Positions 55,301 through 58,110 of a stretch of DNA of 64,000 nucleotides are shown piece by piece. This DNA comes from Symsagittifera roscoffensis. Lineage: Eukaryota; Xenacoelomorpha; Acoela; Convolutidae. Location of the stretch: the NCBI RefSeq assembly GCF_963678635.1, contig NC_087063.1, forward strand, positions 4,068,580-4,132,579, written 5' to 3'. The notes under the pieces are model-generated. The model saw only the letters and a program-made list of their open reading frames with translations. It was not told the origin of the DNA and did not search any database. Positions within the stretch are counted from its first letter, which is position 1. Each line of letters opens with the position of its first letter. A program made the position numbers and the translations under genes.

Positions 55301-58110
55301 ACCGACCGGTTCTTGTGGCTAGCTTGCGCCAATTTGTTTTTGAAGCTGTATTGGTGAAGTTATAAACTTGTTTAACTGCAAAATTTGGATGAAATTTAGC
55401 TAGCAAGACCGATTAACTTTGTATTGCCGAGAATACGAATTTGTTTTTGATATTTCGTTTTTAAATCATACTACGGAGATTGAGCGCGCTCAAAAACAAA
55501 AGAAAAAAAATACACCCGAATTTATAATTCTTTTCAAATGGTCGAAAAAAACAACAAAAAAATCATCACGACCTATCTAAAAGTACTCAGTAATTTCATC
55601 AACTTTTAAAATGTTTATGACAGCTTAATTTTCCATATGTTTTAAGTTTGCGCAAACAATTAACCACTCTTGATGCTATCTAAAACATTGCTGGTGTTTA
55701 ATTCGAAAGTATTTTTTAGTTCGAATGTCAAGCACGGAGAAGTCTAATACAGTCTGATTGTCGTTTTAATGATGATATTTCGGGTTTTCAAATATCAATT
55801 AATCGGGTTTTCTATTGGTGCTCTAATCTTGCTCTGAAATAATTCCAAATTGAATTTAGCAAACCCAACTGTCCAAATAGTGTGTCAGAAACTTAACAAA
55901 ACTGCTAGTATCAGGTCAACAAATGATAGTTAAAAAGTCCAAATTTGTCTGGAGAAACACCCCCCCCCCTGAGAACATTTACTCCGTCATTTTTTTCGAA
56001 AATTATTGAAGCACCGAAAAATTCGAAAAATTCAATTTGTTTGGAACCAACAACTACTGTAGGCCCATGAAAGAAAATTTGGGTCTTTGCGCTGATAAAA
56101 TAAAGTCTTGCTCACTTTTCATTTGTCTTCTTTCTGAAGAACATAGCCAACAAACGATTGGAAAAGTTACAACGAACTCAAGGAGACTATAACTTTTTAA
56201 AAAAATTTAACATTCGAATTCGCCGTTTTTGGGGACATCTTAGAACCCTTTGACTTGATAAAAAGCGTAAGAATTTTTTCAAGCGCCCTAGTCAAATATA
56301 GTATTTTTTAGATTTTTATGTGCTAAGCTTTGTGTAATGGAAAGCTTACACTTGTAATCAGGGGCGGATCTAGGTTTTCTCGAGGGCGGGGTGGGGTGGG
56401 GTGGGGGGGGGGGTGGGGGTGGGGGGGGGGCTGGGGGGTGGTGCGGATTTTCAAATATTTTTCGAAATTTTTGTCGACCTTTTTTTTCAGGTCGAACAAA
56501 TTGGTTTTGCGAGTTTTCCCAAAGCATTTTGGCCAAAATTTCTGCGCCGCAGGCAAAACTTTGAAAAAAAAACAGCCCAAAAAAGCCCAACAGCGTTTTT
56601 AGGCTTTTTTTGGAAAATTTTGACCAAAAAATCGCGTTTTTTTTGGCGTGCGCTCCCCACTCAAAATTAGTATATTTTGGCGCCGAAGGCGCCTTTAGAA
56701 AGTTTTTGAGGTCCATTACCAAAAATGCATATTGGAAAATAATATAAAGGGGGACCCTTTGGGTCGGCAGAGGGACGAATCCCTGACGGGGAGCATCCGC
56801 TCCCGCCCCCTCCCCCTAAATCCGCCCCTGCTTGTAATGCTAATAAACAAGGAAAACATAGTCAATAGAGCAGGAAAAGATGCAGCTTAGTGAAAGCCAG
56901 CATACTTACGCCTGGAACGGTGCTTCGACCAATGCGACCACCTTTTGCGTTCTTAAAACGAACTCTTAATGAAAACATGAATGTTTTGTTGTTAAAGGAA
57001 TCGTTAATTACCAAAACATAAATTGATTACTTTTCTGTATTGTATAGGGGGCGTTTATTATGCAAAATTTTCAGATTAAAAAGCTCTAACTGAATATCTC
57101 TTGTAGCAGCCATCGACTTTTAGCCGCAGGATGATCATTGATTCGGAACGAATCCACTTTTGTGTCGACTTCCGGAAACCCGACCAATGCTATTGTTCCC
57201 GCGAATTTTGCTGGCAGAACGATTCCGACCCATACAAGCACGAGCCATGAAACCCACTTCTTGCAGAGCAAGCGACCAATCGCAGCACATAGTTTCTTTA
57301 GGGAGAGTGGTTCATTCGAAGTTGACTTTGATTCGTCATCTTCCGACGGGTCGACATGGAGAGGTTTCTCTTCGACAATTTTTGCGTTACGAATTGTAAC
57401 TGGAATGCCTTAAAAATATAGAGTTATCAGCAAAAATGCATCCATTTTCTGTATCACTGAAACTCAATGACTCTTTATCAGAAGCTGAATGTCAATTTTT
57501 CTACTAAGTCGTCCATTAACTTTAAACCTTTAGTATTAATTCTGTTTTATTTTTATAAAAACGTTTCCCTCAAAAGTAATTAAATGTGCGAACAAAACGT
57601 TATGTCATCCTTACTTTTTGTTTTGGTGAACTCGCCCGGCGATCCGTAACTCATTCGGAAAACATTATCGTCTGCTTCGGATATTGAGTGCTCCCCGCGA
57701 CTCGCTCCTGCCGCTTCGTCGCATACGAAACCCGAACTGTACCGAATGAAACTGATCCGACTTACAACTTGCTCATCCGAGTTTGTCTCTCCCTTCTCGT
57801 ACCGAACGATTATATCGTCCGGATCCGGCATCGACAATGATGTCGTCTGGCTTCTCGGCTCATCCGAAAGGCATCCGGAGTCGCGAGAACTTCCCGATGG
57901 GATCCGACTTTCAATTCGGATGTCGCTGAGTTCTGGCGGGCTCTTAACTTCCTCTGATTCGGTTCCTTCTGTCGTATCCCCGCGTTCTTCGGGTTCTTCC
58001 AATGGTCCGACATTCAAAATACGAGGAAAACTTGGATCTCTCGCTAGGTTATTGGGATCTTTTTTCAGAACTTTTCGCGAAACGATAACCTCAATTTCTT
58101 CTTCGTCCAT
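13027..58110 (-). CDS. Dispatched/Patched-type RND transporter, 12-exon gene (full span)
   Basis: Twelve exons, listed separately, sum to 4080 nt and encode 1359 residues; every junction keeps phase. Residues 1-216 are an acidic, Ser-rich cytosolic N-terminus. TM1 is about 217-236. An extracellular loop with an RRKR site (285-288) follows, then a sterol-sensing domain (TM2-6, about 555-704) with SIGVDD at TM4 (617-622), a cytosolic linker, TM7 (835-853), a second large extracellular domain, and TM8-12 (about 1148-1314) with VGSSVDYVFHL (1209-1219) and FGILIMI...LAILGP. A further helix lies at 1325-1347. RND proteins of this type use cation gradients to move lipid or sterol-linked cargo; Dispatched releases lipid-modified Hedgehog. 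Length and the terminal GP fit Dispatched (vertebrate forms about 1500 aa). A Patched-domain paralogue is the alternative. Substrate is inferred, not shown. Confidence 0.88.
14031..14163 (-). CDS. Dispatched-like gene, exon 11 (TM10)
   Basis: Acceptor TGTATTTAAG|GTG, donor TCAATGA|GTGAGT, phase 0 in and phase 1 out. Carries the second-half RND signature VGSSVDYVFHLVDSY (Asp 1214) followed by a very acidic loop, NEQDDDEDD. Confidence 0.87.
14449..14582 (-). CDS. Dispatched-like gene, exon 10 (TM8-9)
   Basis: Acceptor CTACGTTTCAG|TG, donor GTCAAG|GTAAAA, phase 1 in and phase 0 out. Nearly wholly hydrophobic: VAISTVILVLAFFTAS and YLLVIITTVLSSVLTLF. Confidence 0.86.
15046..15282 (-). CDS. Dispatched-like gene, exon 9
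   Basis: Acceptor GATATTTTAG|GC, donor CATGG|GTAAAT, phase 1 in and phase 1 out, 78 full codons. Encodes the membrane-proximal second extracellular domain, opening YLNGKYPGYVIFVFES, and reaches the start of TM8. Confidence 0.85.
16150..16819 (-). CDS. Dispatched-like gene, exon 8 (second extracellular domain; contains a false gap)
   Basis: Acceptor TTTTTCAG|T, donor CTATTG|GTTAGT, phase 2 in and phase 1 out. The 200 N at 16463-16662 lie inside the exon, but both flanks read the same 18 bp, which encodes DENFLD. Counting the flank once and dropping the N gives 452 coding nt and correct phase on both sides. The exon carries several cysteines of the ectodomain. Confidence 0.85.
16463..16662. 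other. Assembly gap, 200 N, probably false
   Basis: Exactly 200 N, flanked on both sides by the same 18 bp (ATCCAAGAAATTTTCATC at 16445-16462 and 16663-16680). Both flanks lie in one exon and the reading frame is continuous if the flanks overlap. This is what two overlapping contigs scaffolded with a default gap would look like. Confidence 0.92.
16820..17400. other. Intron 7, 3' portion without recognisable element
   Basis: A C-run (17119-17128) and AT-rich sequence; no exon or element is seen. Confidence 0.5.
17401..17650 (+). mobile_element. tRNA-derived SINE-like segment
   Basis: At 17401-17475 the A-box-like TGGTCTAGCGGTTAGG is followed, after an anticodon-like CTGTAAA loop, by a B-box-like ATCGAGTCCC. 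The acceptor stem does not pair well, so this is not a functional tRNA. The 3' tail (AGAAATAAAGAATTTTAAGA, then GTCAGAAATAAAGGATTTTC and a GGTACGGG phrase) recurs near 61515-61605, as expected for a dispersed SINE tail. Confidence 0.4.
18187..18436 (-). mobile_element. CAGGGG-type MITE, truncated, reverse copy
   Basis: Reads (reverse of the 56359 element) GAGCGAGCGCC, TTTTCCAAAAAGGCC, ATTTCACCTGGTTAAAAT, CAGAGCTCAGAAAATCAATT, and ends CCTAGATCCGCCCCT. The G-rich distal part is missing. Confidence 0.75.
18421..18470. repeat. 50-bp perfect palindrome
   Basis: The sequence equals its own reverse complement over all 50 positions: two MITE ends (CCTAGATCCGCCCCT and AGGGGCGGATCTAGG) head to head around ATGAATATATATATTCAT. 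The symmetry continues with one mismatch for another 10 bp each side (CTCGAGAAA / TTTCTCGAG). Confidence 0.95.
18455..18645 (+). mobile_element. MITE end fused to a related element
   Basis: Starts with the AGGGGCGGATCTAGG end and continues into sequence matching the reverse complement of 24075-24250 (GTACCAAGAGCGGATC..., GGGGTCGAACTCCTGA..., CAGCTACAGCTACTCTCGG). This related element has its own distal end instead of the usual CAGGGG repeat. Confidence 0.6.
18646..18945 (+). mobile_element. CAGGGG-type MITE, forward copy
   Basis: Opens CAGGGGCGGATCTAGGG directly after ACTCTCGG and is collinear with 56359-56700: GTCGACTTTTTTGTCGGTCG, GAGCTCTACCAAATCA, TTTTTAGGCACTTTTTGG, GTGCGCC plus a C-run, GCGCCTTCAGAAAAA. 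The right terminal repeat is lost. Confidence 0.75.
18946..19870. other. Intronic, low complexity and unassigned
   Basis: A GT-rich run lies near 18980-19015. Otherwise no exon or element is recognised. Confidence 0.45.
19879..19975. repeat. Short minisatellite
   Basis: Five or so imperfect copies of (T)GACTTCTACAAGATATT, about 18-20 bp each. Confidence 0.75.
20817..21150 (+). repeat. Family A repeat, 5' half
   Basis: Begins TATAGCCAACTGACACTTG and contains the family landmarks GACCTTAAAGCTCTTTGAAT, GAACAATTTATGATGGACAC, TGGATCAAAAAGTATAAC and AGACTTTTTCCTGAGAAAAA. It lies in intron 7. Confidence 0.8.
21415..21442. repeat. 13-bp perfect inverted repeat
   Basis: GTGCTGAAATTAC, CT, GTAATTTCAGCAC. 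It lies just before a GC-richer 250-bp stretch (21460-21720) that is open on minus, ends in a consensus donor, but joins no exon in phase. It may be a remnant of an unidentified element. Confidence 0.7.
22577..23342 (-). CDS. Dispatched-like gene, exon 7 (TM6, linker, TM7)
   Basis: Acceptor CAACTTTCAG|GA, donor ACACG|GTAAGA, phase 1 in and phase 2 out, 254 full codons. Contains TM6 (about 677-704, SFGLFMSTIVLVCWLIVAL), a charged cytosolic linker, TM7 (about 835-853, YVLIALWIALVATAIYGIF) and the start of the second extracellular domain with a YVPDSECYEC cysteine pair. Confidence 0.88.
23683..24074 (-). mobile_element. CAGGGG-type MITE with 8-bp target duplication
   Basis: Left end CAGGGGCGGATTTAAGG, right end CCTAGATCCGTCCCTG. 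Flanks are CCGAGAAT (23675-23682) and CCGAGAGT (24075-24082), an 8-bp duplication with one mismatch. The interior aligns with 56359-56830 in reverse. CAGGG ends and an 8-bp duplication point to the hAT superfamily; no transposase is encoded. Confidence 0.85.
24075..24400 (-). mobile_element. Related MITE, host of the 23683 insertion
   Basis: Begins CCGAGAGTAGCTGTAGCTGA and continues with the same internal order as the CAGGGG family (TTACCACCCAAAAATCCGC, TAATTTTGAGGGGTGAGCGC, CTTCCAAAAAGAGC). The same terminal sequence borders the MITE at 18646, so the two elements were already adjacent before one locus was copied. Confidence 0.6.
24432..24543 (+). repeat. Family A fragment, left of BEL element 1
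   Basis: AGCCAACAGACAGTTAGAAA matches the family A start. The remainder resumes after the element at 34442 (AAAATTGGATTAAAGGATTT, GAAATCTGAAAAA). Element 1 therefore interrupted a family A copy. The last five bases, TAGGG, are the target duplication. Confidence 0.7.
24635..24703 (+). promoter_or_regulatory. tRNA-like segment in the 5' LTR of element 1
   Basis: A-box-like TAGCCGAGCGTATACATGG and B-box GGTTCGAATCCC sit at tRNA-like spacing and recall a tRNA-Leu/Ser body. The segment starts 32 bp after the TATA box, close to the expected transcription start. Pairing is incomplete, so a working tRNA is unlikely; an internal Pol III-type promoter or an RNA 5' structure is possible. The copy in the 3' LTR is at 34030-34098. 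Confidence 0.6.
24809..24828 (+). promoter_or_regulatory. LTR hairpin of element 1
   Basis: TCAGCCTT, GGTT, AAGGCTGA: a perfect 8-bp stem with a 4-nt loop, followed by AAAAGAGCAATTTGTCTCAA. Both stem and downstream phrase are conserved in the otherwise diverged LTRs of element 2 (46636-46655, 55246-55265). It may mark an RNA feature such as the polyadenylation region. Confidence 0.6.
25045..25060 (+). promoter_or_regulatory. Primer-binding-site candidate, element 1
   Basis: TGGCGCCCCACAAGGG starts three bases after the LTR and is identical in element 2 (46885-46900). TGGCGCC would pair with a tRNA 3' end ending GGCGCCA. The exact primer tRNA cannot be named from the window. Confidence 0.65.
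25151..25300 (+). repeat. 26-bp minisatellite in the element 1 leader, first array
   Basis: About 5.4 head-to-tail copies of a 26-bp unit opening CAGTTGGCCGAAAGTCGTCA. A second array occurs at about 25957-26085 because the region is duplicated. Element 2 lacks the array. Confidence 0.92.
25162..26747 (+). repeat. 793-bp tandem duplication in the element 1 leader
   Basis: 25162-25954 is repeated as 25955-26747 at a constant offset of 793 with no difference noticed. The junction shares AAGT. The first copy cuts the hairpin module (see 26715) after its 5' arm. Confidence 0.9.
26715..26830 (+). promoter_or_regulatory. Leader hairpin module 1, element 1
   Basis: 5' arm ATCAGGCAAAT...TAAGTT (26736-26752) pairs with 3' arm AACTTA...ATTTGCCTGAT (26794-26814). 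The loop carries CATCCTCAGGTTT and CCGCGTGTGTTGTTGG. Starts TAAGTGGTC, ends near CCATTGGTAA. Confidence 0.75.
26909..27025 (+). promoter_or_regulatory. Leader hairpin module 2, element 1
   Basis: Same layout as module 1, about 195 bp downstream. 5' arm AATTAAGCAAGTTAAGTTG (26929-26947), 3' arm CAACCGACTTGCTTAATT (26992-27009). Stem bases differ from module 1 but still pair; the loop phrases are kept. Confidence 0.75.
27107..27225 (+). promoter_or_regulatory. Leader hairpin module 3, element 1
   Basis: Third module. 5' arm ATTAAGTAAGTTAAGTTG (about 27127-27144), 3' arm CAACCGACTTAATTAAT (about 27189-27205), with the loop phrase CATCCTCAGGTTTACTCCG. Confidence 0.72.
27312..28835 (+). pseudogene. 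Element 1 gag, N-terminal and proline-rich part
   Basis: Starts ATGGATGAG in a good initiation context (GAGCCATGG). The first 275 codons are charged and coiled-coil-like (KKQQEELERQAK) with the phrase LIPAQDMWLH shared with element 2. A TGA at 28137-28139 follows, then the same frame continues with a Pro/Ser/Val-rich stretch to a second TGA at 28833-28835. The frame itself is not shifted. Confidence 0.85.
28836..31118 (+). pseudogene. Element 1 gag core, zinc knuckles, protease, start of RT
   Basis: Same frame. A DUF1759-like gag core (FDGEPLNWYEWFG) is cut by TAG at 29148-29150, where element 2 has CAG. Then zinc-knuckle-type Cys/His clusters (CSLCKGQHALWNC, CFSCLQGNHTFRKC), a DUF1758-type aspartic protease with LCDTGSTHSW at about 30121, and the RT N-terminus (NPNKPGKVRRVLNGASK). 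TAA at 31116-31118 interrupts just before the first RT catalytic Asp. Confidence 0.85.
31119..32237 (+). pseudogene. Element 1 reverse transcriptase and RNase H-like region
   Basis: Same frame. Contains ADIEGMF and FYMDDYLDSF, two RT catalytic Asp motifs, then the BEL/Pao A17-type region (FGDSSQDVFCAV) and a FMWTDS RNase H-type motif. Ends at TAG 32235-32237, where element 2 has TGG. Confidence 0.85.
32238..33965 (+). pseudogene. Element 1 integrase
   Basis: Same frame. HHCC zinc-binding region (HMHFQHAHQGLDY ... CITCRKRK), D-D-E core residues in VDYFGPF, LSDNGTNF and GGAWERLVRS, and a C-terminal GDLVWVVEPDSPRGHYPLARI. The natural C-terminus seen in element 2 is replaced after GKDECGYG by read-through into the misplaced host-flank copy, ending at a stop inside the LTR. 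Confidence 0.85.
33881..33938 (+). repeat. Copy of the host 5' flank inside element 1
   Basis: 58 bp identical to 24486-24543, the genomic sequence left of the 5' LTR, including TAGGG at the LTR border. In element 2 this position holds the end of pol. It points to a recombinant or misassembled 3' end. Confidence 0.9.
33939..34436 (+). repeat. Element 1, 3' LTR
   Basis: 498 bp, collinear with the 5' LTR at an offset of 9395. tRNA-like segment at 34030-34098, hairpin at 34204-34223. Followed by TAGGG. Confidence 0.93.
34437..34730 (+). repeat. Family A fragment, right of element 1
   Basis: Continues the copy interrupted at 24543: target duplication TAGGG, then AAAATTGGATTAAAGG, GAAATCTGAAAAA, GAAATGGACTGAGC, TTTTTAAGACC. 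Similar to 39000-39230. Confidence 0.6.
34970..35040. repeat. Short direct repeat
   Basis: GGTACTTAGTAACGAATCGC and GGTACCTAGTAACGAATCGC follow each other about 38 bp apart. Confidence 0.7.
35100..35356 (-). mobile_element. CAGGGG-type MITE fragment
   Basis: TATACTTATTTCGAGAGCTC, TTTTTTGGCCTTTTGTTTTC, GGCATTTATGGGGCTTTAAG and GCGCCCTCTACTC follow the family order in reverse, with a small internal duplication of TTTAAGAGAGCTTGGAAAAA. Terminal repeats are gone. Confidence 0.55.
35706..36243 (-). CDS. Dispatched-like gene, exon 6 (sterol-sensing domain, TM2-5)
   Basis: Acceptor TTTGTTTAG|ATC, phase 0. Residues 488-667. TM2 is about 555-571, TM3 about 575-601, TM4 609-630 with GIILVSIGVDDILVYV, and TM5 begins at about 647. 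The Asp pair (621-622) matches the acidic pair used for cation coupling in Dispatched and bacterial RND pumps. The donor is GCAG|GTTGGA, unusual at +3 to +5, but it is the only GT that keeps phase 1 into exon 7 and restores the typical ALAFAG-SIVSPIPAVKSFG run. Confidence 0.85.
36740..37263 (+). mobile_element. Repeat with LINE-tail similarity
   Basis: Contains two copies of GGCAATCTTTGAGCAGACAC-type sequence (about 36749 and 36929). At 37028-37222 it closely matches 41871-42058 (AGACAAACGGAAGTCCGA, TATTTACCGGAAAATTTCAA, CGGGTTCAAAGGCGACGAT). See 41871 for the protein-level argument. Confidence 0.6.
37264..38395. other. Intron 5, AT-rich, unassigned
   Basis: No exon, RNA gene or clear element. 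Open frames here are short and composed of AT-rich codons. Confidence 0.45.
38396..38735 (+). repeat. Family A copy
   Basis: Landmarks in order: GACAGTTTGAAAAGAGC, AATGAACGCAAACAG, GGCCTTAAAGCTCTTC, GAACAATTTATGATTGAC, GATCAAAAAGTGAAA, CGTGACTTAACC, TTCGATAGTGGAGCC. Confidence 0.82.
38914..39235 (+). repeat. Family A copy
   Basis: Begins CATAGCCAACTGACATTTGG; internal deletion of the TTAAAGCTC part; then GAAAACTGGATCA, GGAAATCTGATAATTAATTT, TTCGATAGTGGAGTTTGCC, AGACTTTTTCCTG. Confidence 0.82.
39676..39950 (+). repeat. Family A copy
   Basis: Begins CATAGCCAACAAACTGTTG; contains CAGTAAACGCAAAACAAATAG and GAGAAAACTGAATCAAAAAG. More diverged at the 3' side. Confidence 0.75.
40761..40995 (-). 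CDS. Dispatched-like gene, exon 5 (extracellular)
   Basis: Acceptor ATGTCTTCAG|G, donor CCACA|GTGAGT, phase 2 in and phase 0 out, 78 full codons. Continues the first extracellular domain, starting CFPPMSVNGFFFPYAY. No membrane segment. Confidence 0.82.
41170..41408 (-). CDS. Dispatched-like gene, exon 4 (extracellular)
   Basis: Acceptor ATATTTTAG|GG, donor GCTTG|GTATCC, phase 0 in and phase 2 out. Residues 330-408 include MLTEDKLKIIHEFENELVY and a cysteine in the following EGFRDNCL, typical of the first extracellular domain of Patched/Dispatched relatives. The donor GTATCC is weak but phase-consistent. Confidence 0.82.
41871..42180 (+). mobile_element. Probable LINE 3' end
   Basis: The frame ending at TAA 42176-42178 carries LNSLPNKLRNLS followed by TFKKKLKEF, matching the widely shared C-terminal pattern WNSLP-x-x-(L)R...FK-x-x-LK of non-LTR retrotransposon ORF2 proteins. 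The upstream 190 bp is repeated at 37028-37222. The rest of the LINE is absent, as expected for 5' truncation. It lies in intron 3. Confidence 0.5.
42476..42506. repeat. CTT-type microsatellite
   Basis: TTCTTCTTCTTCTTCGTCTC followed by TTTCTTCTTC. Confidence 0.85.
43211..43500 (+). repeat. Family A copy, diverged
   Basis: Begins CATAGCCAAAAAGATTATAG; CAGGGAAACCGAAAAAAATT matches the GAACGCAAGGAAACAG block; the remainder is AT-rich and degraded. Confidence 0.6.
44220..44345 (-). mobile_element. tRNA-like SINE candidate
   Basis: The minus strand reads AAGTGTTTACAGGAGAGGAT, GTGGGTTCGATTCC (B-box), then GGGAGCCCAAAAGTCC. The A-box side is poor, so a degenerate SINE or tRNA pseudogene is the best reading. 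It ends just before exon 3. Confidence 0.35.
44454..44626 (-). CDS. Dispatched-like gene, exon 3 (extracellular, basic sites)
   Basis: Acceptor TTTTACCAG|GT, donor ACAAAG|GTGATC, phase 1 in and phase 0 out, 57 full codons. The peptide carries QYRRKRDDGSSGF and, further on, MRTRRSRSIYRQR. It is too short to appear as a stand-alone ORF; I placed it because its phases bridge exons 2 and 4 exactly and its end flows into the next exon's TEDKLKIIHEFE. It is separated from exon 2 by the 12.5-kb intron that holds BEL element 2. Confidence 0.78.
45018..45900 (+). repeat. Family A copy, most complete
   Basis: Joins the two parts seen separately elsewhere. The 5' half (CATAACAAACTGACAGTTGA, AACGCAAAGAAACAGAAA, AACTGGATCAATCGG, TTCAATATTGGAGTTTACC) matches 38-39 kb. 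The 3' half (CACGCTATGTAAGTTATAAC, TGCCTCAATTCAATTTGGAA, CAGGAAAACAATACC) matches 8222-8720. It ends in GATAGCCGGTCACTGCGCAA, also found in the tandem unit near 345. Length is about 880 bp, with no coding capacity. Confidence 0.75.
46348..46373. repeat. AT microsatellite
   Basis: About 12 AT dinucleotides, 50 bp upstream of element 2. Confidence 0.9.
46425..46881 (+). repeat. Element 2, 5' LTR
   Basis: 457 bp. TATAAATG at 46455-46462, tRNA-like segment at 46495-46571, hairpin TCAGCCTT/GAGGCTGA at 46636-46655. Confidence 0.92.
46495..46571 (+). promoter_or_regulatory. tRNA-like segment in the 5' LTR of element 2
   Basis: A-box-like TGGCCAAGCGGACTAAG and B-box GGTTCGAGTCCCCC, ending CCCA, most like a tRNA-Leu body. 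The sequence differs from the element 1 segment, but its place (about 35-40 bp after TATAAATG) is the same. The 3' LTR copy is at 55106-55182. Confidence 0.62.
46885..46900 (+). promoter_or_regulatory. Primer-binding-site candidate, element 2
   Basis: TGGCGCCCCACAAGGG, identical to the element 1 site. Confidence 0.65.
47037..47186 (+). CDS. Short leader ORF of element 2, unknown
   Basis: GCAGCCATGGCC is a strong initiation context. The frame encodes 49 residues (MANFRSLLSRLPDQSS...) to TAA. No equivalent was seen in element 1. It could be an upstream ORF or the remnant of an older gag start. Confidence 0.3.
   Translation: MANFRSLLSRLPDQSSVTYTPPSPTNLNRADSDLLDCSVSLMDTLDTLT
48018..48120 (+). 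promoter_or_regulatory. Leader hairpin module 1, element 2
   Basis: 5' arm ATCAGGCAAATT (48031-48042) pairs over 12 bp with AATTTGCCTGAT (48097-48108). The loop has CATCCTCAGGTTT and CCGCGTGTGTTGTTGG. Orthologous to module 1 of element 1. Confidence 0.75.
48208..48330 (+). promoter_or_regulatory. Leader hairpin module 2, element 2
   Basis: 5' arm ATTAAGTGAGCTAAGTTGAA, 3' arm TTCAACCGACCTACTTAAT. Stem bases differ from every other module yet remain largely paired; the loop has CATCCTCGGGTTT and TCCGTGTGCGTTGTTGG. Confidence 0.72.
48368..49003 (+). pseudogene. Accessory leader ORF of element 2, SGNH-hydrolase-like landmarks
   Basis: One frame from ATG 48368 to TAG 49001-49003, interrupted once by TAA at 48452-48454. 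It opens MVFILGASSLDHALR (position of an SGNH block I serine), has KDLVIWHDAVNNSISKH (block III-type Asn) and YKELHQPPSLELKTLL (block V-type His), and ends in a Lys/Arg-rich tail (KAKKKRNRLSPKN). Element 1 has no counterpart between its last hairpin module and gag. SGNH/esterase-like domains are known in ORF1 of some LINEs. Assignment here is by motif order only and the catalytic residues are not proven. Confidence 0.45.
49077..50252 (+). pseudogene. Element 2 gag, N-terminal part
   Basis: Starts ATGGAAGTT (49077), aligned to the element 1 gag start. Shares NELYKCHEII and LIPAQDMWLH. TAG at 49863-49865 breaks the frame, which continues to TGA near 50250, followed by a shift into another frame. 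Confidence 0.8.
50410..52051 (+). pseudogene. Element 2 gag core, zinc knuckles, protease
   Basis: DUF1759-like core (FDGNPLNWHEWFGQF), about 70 bp lost near 50970, a frameshift near 51390, then Cys/His clusters (CKGQHAVWNC, CFACLQSNHSFRNC) and a protease with LCDSASTHSW. This reads DSA where element 1 has DTG, so the catalytic motif is altered. A large deletion follows at about 52012. Confidence 0.8.
52045..53274 (+). pseudogene. Element 2 reverse transcriptase and RNase H-like region
   Basis: Begins after the deletion with NPNKPGKVSRVLNGASK, then SADIEGMLLQV, FYMDDHLDSF and FMWTDSTTVLQW. TGA at 52894-52896 replaces a Trp codon. The segment upstream of the RT fingers is missing. Confidence 0.82.
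53275..55054 (+). pseudogene. Element 2 integrase
   Basis: The first 500 bp are shifted and carry stops. From 53804 the frame is open: HLHVRNFHQGLDY ... CVVCRKRK (HHCC), VDYFGPF, MSDNGTNF and GGSWERLVRS (D-D-E core), then GDLVWVIEPDTPRGHYPLARI. It has the natural C-terminal sequence that element 1 lacks. The stop (55052-55054) lies inside the 3' LTR. Confidence 0.83.
55036..55492 (+). repeat. Element 2, 3' LTR
   Basis: 457 bp, with tRNA-like segment 55106-55182 and hairpin 55246-55265 (stem GCCTTGATTAAGGC). Followed by the AAAAC target duplication. Confidence 0.92.
55915..56290 (+). repeat. Family A fragments
   Basis: GATAGTTAAAAAGTCCAAAT and TTTGTCTGGAGAA (55930-55965) match the family A 3' end at 8665-8700. 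CATAGCCAACAAACGATTGG at 56142 starts another copy. Confidence 0.6.
56359..56830 (+). mobile_element. CAGGGG-type MITE, complete, with 8-bp target duplication
   Basis: 472 bp. Left end CAGGGGCGGATCTAGG, right end CCTAAATCCGCCCCTG (inverted, one mismatch in 16). Both flanks read CTTGTAAT (56351-56358 and 56831-56838), a perfect 8-bp target duplication. The interior is AT-rich with a G-run (about 56392-56440) and a GGCGCCGAAGGCGCC palindrome. No transposase. Terminal CAGGG and 8-bp duplications are hallmarks of hAT-derived MITEs. Reference copy for the family in this window. Confidence 0.92.
57091..57408 (-). CDS. Dispatched-like gene, exon 2 (TM1)
   Basis: Acceptor TTTTTAAG|GC. Encodes residues 166-272. 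TM1 is at about 217-236 (WVSWLVLVWVGIVLPAKF), followed by the family-typical phrase VDSFRINDHPAAKSR that opens the first extracellular loop. Donor TTCA|GTTAGA, phase 1. This donor is weaker than consensus, but its phase agrees with exon 3. Confidence 0.85.
57615..58110 (-). CDS. Dispatched-like gene, exon 1 (start codon)
   Basis: Begins at ATG (58108-58110), opening MDEEEIEVIV, and encodes 165 residues plus one base. It is acidic and rich in Ser, Glu and Asp, with no membrane segment, so a disordered cytosolic tail is likely. The donor is AAAA|GTAAGG, phase 1. The intron to exon 2 is only 206 bp. An upstream non-coding exon cannot be excluded. Confidence 0.85.

Larger units (their letters stand above)
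46425..55492 (+). mobile_element. BEL/Pao LTR retrotransposon, element 2
   Basis: LTRs of 457 bp each (46425-46881, 55036-55492) with TGTTGCAGCG starts and CACA/CTCA ends, flanked by AAAAC (46420-46424, 55493-55497). The LTRs differ at roughly 20 sites by eye, so it is older than element 1. Same gene order, but with frameshifts, stops, a loss of about 70 bp near 50970 and a loss of several hundred bp near 52012. It lies in intron 2 of the Dispatched-like gene, antisense to it. The leader contains two hairpin modules and an extra ORF not present in element 1. Confidence 0.93.

Noticed and set aside
56401-56670. Glycine-rich plus-strand ORF and proline-rich minus-strand ORFs
   Set aside because: Translations of the G-run inside the complete CAGGGG MITE.
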